DNA of 7,196 nucleotides. Source: Gammaproteobacteria bacterium (GTDB taxonomy: Bacteria > Pseudomonadota > Gammaproteobacteria > Steroidobacterales > MnTg04). A program made the translations under genes and the position numbers. Below, in pieces: positions 1-4,680 of this stretch. Every line of letters begins with the position of its first letter. The stretch's first letter is position 1. The notes under the pieces were generated by a model that saw only the letters and a list, made by a program, of their open reading frames with translations, was not told where the DNA came from and ran no database searches. The stretch is from assembly GCA_027297845.1 (NCBI GenBank), contig JAPUHG010000241.1, positions 1 to 7,196 of the forward strand. Reading direction: 5' to 3'.

Positions 1-591
1 CATGCCCGCATAAAAAATCCCGCTGACCCGGAATCTTCTCACCCGCGGCATCAGGCCGGCCGGCGTTACCCGCCAGCGGGGAATGACCATGATCACGTGG
101 TCGCCCACCTTTACGCCCAGGTGTTCCGCAAGATCCCTTCCCAGGACGATCTGGAAGGCGCCCGCCTGAAGATCGCCCAGGCTCCCCTGTTCAACCAGGT
201 CGGCCACCGCGGAGACCTCCTTCTCCATGGCTGGAACAATTCCTCGCACCAGCACACCGCTTACCTGCTCCTCGCCGACCAGCATCGCCTCGCCCTCGAT
301 AAACGGCGCTGCCGAACGCACGCGTGAATCCTCTGCAACCAGGGCGATCGCGCCTTCCCAGTCGGTGAGCCCCTCCTCGCCGCCCGACACGGTCGCGTGC
401 GAGGTCATCGACAGAATCCGGTTACGCAATTCTTCTTCGAATCCGTTCATGACTGACAAAACCACGATCAGCACCGCAACCGCCAATGCAATCCCGAGCA
501 TGGAAATCAGCGAAATAAACGAGATAAAACGACTGCCGCTGTGCGCGCGGATATAACGCATACCGACAAAGTATTCGTAGCGACCTGTCAT
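1..591 (-). CDS. LolC/LolE-family lipoprotein-releasing permease, second tandem copy (3' part outside window)
   Basis: This is the inner-membrane permease subunit of an ABC transporter that extracts outer-membrane lipoproteins from the inner membrane and passes them to LolA. Reading leftward from ATG 591-589, exactly 197 codons are open to the window edge; about 220 residues of a normal ~415-residue protein are missing. Visible are an N-terminal transmembrane segment (about residues 24-47), the signature LIVVLSVMNG (41-50), the start of the periplasmic domain, and a loop with IPRWRVTPAG (170-179) before RFRVSGIF (186-193). That loop lies where LolC has the Hook that binds LolA, and its TPAG resembles the E. 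coli LolC Hook. It aligns without gaps to the upstream copy (94 of 197 identical, hand count). No clear Shine-Dalgarno precedes the ATG, so translation may be coupled to upstream reading. The family is certain; C, E or F subtype is not. Confidence 0.93.
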   Translation of the reverse strand, partial: MTGRYEYFVGMRYIRAHSGSRFISFISLISMLGIALAVAVLIVVLSVMNGFEEELRNRILSMTSHATVSGGEEGLTDWEGAIALVAEDSRVRSAAPFIEGEAMLVGEEQVSGVLVRGIVPAMEKEVSAVADLVEQGSLGDLQAGAFQIVLGRDLAEHLGVKVGDHVIMVIPRWRVTPAGLMPRVRRFRVSGIFYAGM

Positions 592-777
592 GAAACCAAG
601 CCTGGCCTGCATATCACCGGGGATCGCGGATCATGGGCGAGGACTCGAACAACCAGTGCCGGGATAGGCGGACGCCGGTATCCGAAATCCCGGCAGCGAA
701 AGTAAGGCTTCCGAGAAAGGTAAACTTCATCAGGGTCACTTCGGCGTCTGCCGCCGGGGTGAGATATGCAGGCAAAC
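592..777. other. 186-base spacer between the two lol permease genes
   Basis: This spacer lies where lolD is found in the common lolC-lolD-lolE order, but it is far too short for an ABC ATPase and shows no Walker motif. It holds a strong inverted repeat (657-695) and two short minus-strand reading frames of uncertain reality (785-588 and 730-614). No rho-independent terminator is visible on either strand because no T run follows the hairpin. The two permease genes are therefore probably still co-transcribed. Confidence 0.7.
657..695. repeat. 9-bp perfect inverted repeat (stem-loop) in the lol spacer
   Basis: Bases 657-665 (TGCCGGGAT) are the exact reverse complement of 687-695 (ATCCCGGCA), separated by 21 bases. 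Inside the loop, CGGA (669-672) can pair with TCCG (681-684), giving a second 4-bp stem around an 8-base loop. The structure could form in RNA from either strand. There is no following T tract, so it is not a classical intrinsic terminator. An mRNA-stabilising or attenuating element between two genes of one transcript is possible, but this is inference. Confidence 0.6.
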
Positions 778-2028
778 CTAGTCATATCTCAATGCCTCGG
801 CCGGTTCGACTTTGGCCGCGCGACGTGCCGGAAAAATGGTTGCAATCACAGACAAGACGAAGGCGGCCGCGGCGATGAACAATACATCGGCCGTATGCAG
901 ATCGGATGGCAGCTGGCTGATGTAATAAACATCCGCCGGCAGGACCTGGAAACCGAACAATGCCTCGAGTTTTGGCATGATGGTTCCGACATTGAGCGCC
1001 AGCAGTATGCCAAGCCCTACCCCGGTCAGCGCCCCCACCCAGCCGATGACCACACCCTGGATCATGAAAATCCTGACCACCGATTTGGGTTTTAAACCCA
1101 GCGTGCGCAGAATCGCGATTTCGGACCGCTTGTCCGTCACCACCATCATCAAGGTCGCAACGATGTTAAAAACCGCAACCGCAACCACCAGCAGCAAGAT
1201 GATGCTCATCATCGTTTTCTCGATGCGAATCGCGCGGAAGTAACTGGCGTTCTCCACGGTCCAGTCACTGTATCGATAGCGTTCGCTGTCGAGATTAGCG
1301 GCCAGGGTCTTGATACCACCGGGTGCGGCAAACACATCATCGAATTGCAGGCGCACACCGCTCACTGAATCGCCGAGCCCCGCCAGCGTCGCAGCTTCGT
1401 AAATGTTGACCAGGGCCAGCGAGCCATCGTGCTCCTGCAGGCCCGCCTCAAAAATCCCGCTCACCGTAAAACGACTCACTCTTGGCCTGATATCGCCAGC
1501 GCTGAGACCGGTTTGCGGTACCAGCAGCGTGACCCGGTCCCCCGTATCGATACCCAGCCGTAATGCGAGCAGGCGTCCGAGCACGATGTTATTGGCGGGC
1601 GTATCCAGGCTGTCCAGTGTCCCCTCAACCATAAAGCTACCAACCTGGTCTACCGTTTTCTCCAGCTGCGGGTCGATGCCGCGTACCAGGGCACCGTTGA
1701 GGTTTGCGCCGTTCGCCAGCATCCCCTGTAACTGCACATAGGGAGCTGCGCCAACCACATTTTCCTGCTGATGTGCCCTGGCGATAATTTCCCGCCAGTC
1801 GTCCATGCCGCCGCGAACCGCTGCCACCGTCGCATGAGAGGTCATCGATAACAGTCGGCCACGCAACTCGTTCTCAAATCCGTTCATGACGGAGAGCACC
1901 ACAATCAGTGCAGCGACGCCAAGCGCGACACCGATCAGGGATGCCAGCGTGATAAATGAAACAAACCTGTTCTGCTGGCGGGTCTGCAAATAGCGCAGGC
2001 CGATGAAAATTTCCAATGGTTGGAACAT
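778..2028 (-). CDS. lolC: LolC/LolE-family lipoprotein-releasing ABC transporter permease
   Basis: This is a complete 416-residue permease of the LolCDE-type machine that frees lipoproteins from the inner membrane for LolA. The N-terminus MFQPLEIFIGLRY resembles E. coli LolC and LolE (FIGLRY/LIGLRF). Transmembrane segments are visible at about residues 24-47, 272-297, 320-346 and 380-400. A large periplasmic domain lies between the first two, including the Hook-position loop LVPQTGLSAG (169-178) before SRFTVSGIF (185-193). The conserved cytoplasmic stretch DKRSEIAILRTLGLKPKSVV (299-318) and the C-terminal ARRAAKVEPAEALRYD (401-416) are typical. Length matches the family (about 400-415). The region just before ATG 2028-2026 lacks a clear Shine-Dalgarno. 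It is the first gene of a leftward unit containing a second, very similar permease. The symbol is a best guess; LolE or LolF naming would also be defensible. Confidence 0.93.
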   Translation of the reverse strand: MFQPLEIFIGLRYLQTRQQNRFVSFITLASLIGVALGVAALIVVLSVMNGFENELRGRLLSMTSHATVAAVRGGMDDWREIIARAHQQENVVGAAPYVQLQGMLANGANLNGALVRGIDPQLEKTVDQVGSFMVEGTLDSLDTPANNIVLGRLLALRLGIDTGDRVTLLVPQTGLSAGDIRPRVSRFTVSGIFEAGLQEHDGSLALVNIYEAATLAGLGDSVSGVRLQFDDVFAAPGGIKTLAANLDSERYRYSDWTVENASYFRAIRIEKTMMSIILLLVVAVAVFNIVATLMMVVTDKRSEIAILRTLGLKPKSVVRIFMIQGVVIGWVGALTGVGLGILLALNVGTIMPKLEALFGFQVLPADVYYISQLPSDLHTADVLFIAAAAFVLSVIATIFPARRAAKVEPAEALRYD

Positions 2029-2198
2029 GGGCCGCGATTAAATCACACTGGCGCGATTCTGAGTAACGCAGCCCGGCGATGTGCAGGCAAAAATTGCGGC
2101 CGGTCGGGCGGATCAATTAGCCAGACCGCCTTTGCAGATCTTTGCATTGCATTGTCGATCGCCCGCAAAACTGGTGGAAAGCAATGATATTTCACACA

Positions 2199-2227
2199 TT
2201 TTTTTTCTCCGGCCACAGTGTTATATT
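2199..2227 (+). promoter_or_regulatory. candidate sigma70-type promoter for the small exported protein gene
   Basis: TATATT at 2222-2227 matches the -10 consensus at five of six bases and lies 28 bases upstream of ATG 2256, implying a leader of roughly 20 bases. The -35 position is occupied by the T run (2199-2206), a poor match to TTGACA. The call rests on the -10 box and its spacing to the strong ribosome-binding site. Confidence 0.4.
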
Positions 2228-2242
2228 CGCGCACAGGGACTC

Positions 2243-2248
2243 AAGGAG
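2243..2248 (+). promoter_or_regulatory. ribosome-binding site AAGGAG deciding the start at 2256
   Basis: AAGGAG lies 7 bases before ATG 2256-2258, ideal spacing. It fixes the start of the small exported protein there rather than at the upstream in-frame ATG 2142. The resulting N-terminus is a good signal peptide. Confidence 0.8.
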
Positions 2249-2255
2249 AGATGCC

Positions 2256-2534
2256 ATGAACAGACGGATGATTGTTCTCACCGCATTACTTGGATTCGGC
2301 ATGACCGGTCCGCTCGTCATTACCGCCACGGTTTCCGCGCAAACGCTTGTTCAGTCCGAAAATGGTCCCGCAGGCGGCATGAGCATGGAACAGGTGGAAA
2401 TCCAGTATGGCGCCCCGACTCGTCGCTATGAACCGGTTGGCGACCCGCCGATCACTCGCTGGGAATATGCAGATTTTGTGGTTTATTTTGAGTACCAGCT
2501 GGTTATCCATTCGGTCGCGAGAAAATCCGCCTGA
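2256..2534 (+). CDS. small exported protein with BamE/SmpA-like C-terminal motif
   Basis: This 92-residue protein begins with MNRR, a hydrophobic core (about residues 5-26) and a likely signal peptidase I site after A28 (TVSA|QT), giving a mature periplasmic protein of about 64 residues. No cysteine follows the core, so it is not a lipoprotein, unlike BamE itself. The mature part has GMSMEQVEIQYGAP (41-54), then VGDPPITRWEY (61-71) and VVYFEYQLVIHSV (75-87). The pattern of Gly-Met-Ser, Gln-Val, Gly-x-Pro, then Arg-Trp-x-Tyr and a Tyr-Phe-Glu strand is that of small proteins with the BamE/SmpA-like alpha-beta fold. Its function is unknown. It is preceded by a good ribosome-binding site and a candidate promoter, and followed after 53 bases by aguA on the same strand with no evident terminator, so co-transcription is possible. 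Fold assignment is inference from the motif. Confidence 0.85.
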   Translation: MNRRMIVLTALLGFGMTGPLVITATVSAQTLVQSENGPAGGMSMEQVEIQYGAPTRRYEPVGDPPITRWEYADFVVYFEYQLVIHSVARKSA

Positions 2535-2587
2535 TCCTCAGAAGCCAGCGTTGCCGGTCTGAATCCCATAACGCCGGATGCTGTTGA

Positions 2588-3658
2588 ATGAGCGTAACCG
2601 TAGCCGGCCGTCTTCCCGCTGAATGGGAACCCCAGTCAGCCATCATGCTGACCTGGCCACGTCAGGATGGGGATTTTGCGCGCGCCGGCAGTGACTGTTT
2701 GCAAAGCGCCGAAATTTGTCTGGCCAGCATCGCGGCTATCATCAGCTTGCAGCAGTCCGTATTGCTGGTCATCGAAGACGACAGCATGGCTGCGCGGTTG
2801 CGCACAATGATCGATGATGCCGCCGGCGATCCCGATCGGCTGATTTTCAAGCAAGCCCCCGCCGATGATATCTGGGCCCGGGATCATGGCCCGGTATCCG
2901 TGATCAGCGATGGCCGCCCGCTGCTCCTGAACTTTCTTTTTGACGGCTGGGGAAAGCGATTCCCGGCGGACCGGGATAACGCGATTAACAAAGTGGTGCA
3001 TAGCGCCGGCGGCTTCGCTGACGCAAAGATGCTGGATCTGGATCGGGTGCTGGAAGGCGGCGCCATCGAATCGGATGGCGAGGGCACTCTGATCTGCACA
3101 CGGCGCTGGTTGGAGCGTTGCTGCCCGGCTCCACAGAGCTTAACTTGCTACATTAGCTTTATCACTCAACTATTTGATATTAAAACTTTTATTATTTTAG
3201 AAAATGGAGAAATACAGGGCGACGACACCTCCGGTCACGTGGATATGCTGGTTCGTTTCGCAAATGCCGAGACCTTGCTTTACCAGTCCTGCGAACAGCC
3301 CGCCGACCCGCATTTTCCAGGCTTGCAGGCCCTTGCAGTCGAGTTGCGAAAGTTGCGCCGGCCCAACGGCCAACCATTCGTGATTCATCCACTACCCTTT
3401 CCGGGAAAAATAACCGGAACGCGCGGAAACCGCCTGCCCGCAAGTTATGCAAATTTTCTGCTCACCAATAAGCAGGTCCTGGTCCCTGGATTCGGGTCCC
3501 CTGCCGACCAGGAAGCACTTGAGATAATATCGGGTTGTTTCCCGGGCCGGCAGGCGGTCAGCATCGATAGTCTGCCATTGATTACCCAGGGTGGCGGTCT
3601 GCATTGCGCAACAATGCACTTACCCGCCGGCTTACTAAACCGGCCGGAGAACCCGTAA
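2588..3658 (+). CDS. aguA: agmatine deiminase (agmatine iminohydrolase)
   Basis: This cytoplasmic enzyme hydrolyses agmatine to N-carbamoylputrescine and ammonia, the first step of the AguAB route to putrescine. At 356 residues it fits the bacterial peptidylarginine-deiminase-like family. Family motifs occur in order: PAEWEPQSAIMLTWP (10-24), DDIWARDHGP (93-102), EGGAIESDGEGTL (156-168), GDDTSGHVDM (211-220) and GGGLHCATMHLP (335-346). Cys340 is the expected nucleophile; His217 and acidic residues in the DDIWARD and HVD motifs complete the site by family analogy. The start ATG 2588 has only a weak GGA nine bases upstream (2576-2578). Its TAA stop overlaps the aguB start (TAATG), indicating a coupled operon. 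Oddity: residues about 185-209 are encoded by a very AT-rich block, and the Asn-Arg-Asn-Pro segment usual in this part of the family is absent (LERCCPAP, 175-182). The key catalytic motifs remain intact, so the enzyme is probably functional. Confidence 0.93.
   Translation: MSVTVAGRLPAEWEPQSAIMLTWPRQDGDFARAGSDCLQSAEICLASIAAIISLQQSVLLVIEDDSMAARLRTMIDDAAGDPDRLIFKQAPADDIWARDHGPVSVISDGRPLLLNFLFDGWGKRFPADRDNAINKVVHSAGGFADAKMLDLDRVLEGGAIESDGEGTLICTRRWLERCCPAPQSLTCYISFITQLFDIKTFIILENGEIQGDDTSGHVDMLVRFANAETLLYQSCEQPADPHFPGLQALAVELRKLRRPNGQPFVIHPLPFPGKITGTRGNRLPASYANFLLTNKQVLVPGFGSPADQEALEIISGCFPGRQAVSIDSLPLITQGGGLHCATMHLPAGLLNRPENP
3140..3210 (+). other. abrupt AT-rich patch inside aguA
   Basis: Bases 3141-3210 contain 16 G or C in 70 (23%), while the flanking aguA sequence is GC-rich. 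The codons for residues 193-209 (TQLFDIKTFIILENGEI) all end in A or T, 17 in a row, against the gene's usual preference for G/C endings. The reading frame is kept and the protein still resembles the family. Gene conversion from an AT-rich relative, an assembly chimera or a selected AT-rich DNA/RNA element could each explain it. Confidence 0.8.
3646..3650 (+). promoter_or_regulatory. ribosome-binding site for aguB, inside the aguA 3' end
   Basis: GGAGA lies 7 bases before ATG 3658 and within the last codons of aguA. With the TAATG stop-start overlap it selects 3658 as the aguB start over the in-frame ATG at 3604, which would add 18 residues not expected before the nitrilase-type first strand (LLTVGLVQ). 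Confidence 0.75.
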
Positions 3659-4554
3659 TGAATGCCAGCAAGCTGTTAACCGTCGGCCTGGTCCAGCACG
3701 CCTGCAGCGCAAGCCGAAACAAAAACCTGGAGCGCAGCCAGTCGGGTATCCGGCAGGCGGCGGCGGATGGCGCCAGGCTGGTCTTGTTGCAGGAGCTGCA
3801 TACTGCGGTCTATTTTTGCCAGACAGAGGATCCGCGTGCCTTTGCGATGGCCGAAACCGTGCCGGGCCCGACCACCGGCCTCCTGGGAAAACTCGCCAAA
3901 GAACTGGCTATCGTCATCATTGGCTCGGTCTTTGAAAAATGCGCAGCAGGGTTTTTTTACAATACTGCCGTGGTTCTGAACCCCGATGGAAAACTGGCCG
4001 GGAGTTACCGGAAAACCCATATCCCGGATGACCCTGGCTATTCCGAGAAATTTTATTTCACGCCGGGAAACCGGGGTATAAAAGCGATCGATACGCCTGT
4101 GGGCCGGCTCGGCGTACTCGTGTGCTGGGATCAATGGTATCCGGAAGCGGCCCGGCTGATGGCCCTGGATGGTGCGCAGTTATTGCTCTATCCATCTGCA
4201 CTGGGTTGGGATGCGGGCGACCGGGCGGACCAAAGAGATCAGCAACTGGAGGCCTGGATCACGGTTCAACGTGGCCACGCGATCGCCAATCAGCTGCCCG
4301 TCCTTTGCTGCAACCGCACGGGTACGGAACTGGCGGCGGACGATTCCGGCGCAGACATCGAGTTTTGGGGTTCCAGTTTCGCCTGCGGTCCGCAGGGCGA
4401 AATGCTCGCCCGGGCGGGCAACGCTGATCAGGTGCTGCTCGCCGACGTAGATCTCTCTCGCAACGCGGAACTCGATCGTGTCTGGCCTTTTTTCCGCGAC
4501 CGGCGTACCGATTTGTATGGAGATCTTGTGAAACGTCACCGCAAACGCAGCTAA
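3658..4554 (+). CDS. aguB: N-carbamoylputrescine amidase
   Basis: This enzyme of the nitrilase (carbon-nitrogen hydrolase) superfamily cleaves N-carbamoylputrescine to putrescine, CO2 and ammonia, completing the pathway begun by AguA. It has 298 residues, close to the usual size for AguB (about 290-300). The Glu-Lys-Cys catalytic triad is visible as Glu46 in LVLLQELHTAVYFCQ (41-55), Lys119 in GSYRKTHIPDDPGY (115-128) and Cys156 in GVLVCWDQWYPEAARL (152-167). The Q-E-L...Y-F-C-Q and H-I-P-D-D-P-G-Y segments are typical of the AguB subgroup rather than of general nitrilases. Further family segments are LLLYPSALGW (175-184), HAIANQLPVLCCNRTG (207-222) and FWGSSF (236-241). It overlaps the aguA stop by one base, so the two should be translated in a coupled way and at matched levels. 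No defect was seen. Confidence 0.96.
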   Translation: MNASKLLTVGLVQHACSASRNKNLERSQSGIRQAAADGARLVLLQELHTAVYFCQTEDPRAFAMAETVPGPTTGLLGKLAKELAIVIIGSVFEKCAAGFFYNTAVVLNPDGKLAGSYRKTHIPDDPGYSEKFYFTPGNRGIKAIDTPVGRLGVLVCWDQWYPEAARLMALDGAQLLLYPSALGWDAGDRADQRDQQLEAWITVQRGHAIANQLPVLCCNRTGTELAADDSGADIEFWGSSFACGPQGEMLARAGNADQVLLADVDLSRNAELDRVWPFFRDRRTDLYGDLVKRHRKRS

Positions 4555-4680
4555 CCACCGAACCTCTCTGCCAGGCCCGCCCGGCATATGCAATAATCGC
4601 CGGCCCCAGCATCAACGGTCTGTCTGGTTCAGGCGATAGTTGCCCGCTTCAGCCAGGCTGCAAGTTTGGAATGCATTGCC
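4555..4680. other. intergenic region between aguB and mfd
   Basis: These 126 bases hold no gene. A five-of-six -10-like AATAAT occurs at 4592-4597 but without a convincing -35. Short GC-rich complementary pieces around 4577-4605 are not followed by T residues, so no clear terminator closes the aguAB unit. An imperfect hairpin lies at 4624-4656. Only a weak GGA (4668-4670) precedes the mfd GTG. Confidence 0.5.
4624..4656 (+). repeat. imperfect 12-bp hairpin in the mfd leader
   Basis: Bases 4624-4635 can pair with 4645-4656 around a 9-base loop: nine Watson-Crick pairs, two G-U wobbles in plus-strand RNA and one C-C mismatch. It ends 24 bases before the mfd start and has no T tract after it. 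It could be a leader structure or a 3'-end stabiliser of aguAB mRNA, or chance. Confidence 0.35.

Larger units (their letters stand above)
2029..2255. promoter_or_regulatory. divergent intergenic region between lolC (-) and the small exported protein gene (+)
   Basis: These 227 bases must hold the start signals for both directions. On the plus side there is a -10-like TATATT at 2222-2227 preceded by a run of eight T (2199-2206). On the minus side an AT-rich stretch lies just before the lolC start (about 2034-2043), but no good -35/-10 pair or Shine-Dalgarno can be named. No operator-like palindrome of convincing length was seen. The plus frame stays open from ATG 2142, but that extension lacks a ribosome-binding site and would bury the signal peptide. 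Confidence 0.55.

Noticed and set aside
639..655. Minus-strand GTTCGAGTCC (650-641) resembling a tRNA T-loop
   Set aside because: The flanking bases do not form a T stem (GGTTG against CCTCG), and no acceptor, D or anticodon arms can be built around it.
2142..2255. Upstream ATG 2142 extending the small exported protein by 38 residues
   Set aside because: It has no ribosome-binding site and would put the signal peptide internally; AAGGAG at 2243-2248 favours ATG 2256.
3604..3657. Upstream ATG 3604 as the aguB start
   Set aside because: It would overlap aguA by 55 bases and add residues before the normal nitrilase start; ATG 3658 has GGAGA seven bases upstream.
3676..4134. 152-codon minus-strand frame opposite aguB
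   Set aside because: It is antisense to the catalytic Glu-Lys part of aguB, which is clearly the coding strand.
4571..4605. Possible terminator after aguB from short complementary CCGGC/GCCGG pieces
   Set aside because: The stem is only about 5 bp around a 13-base loop and no T tract follows on either side.
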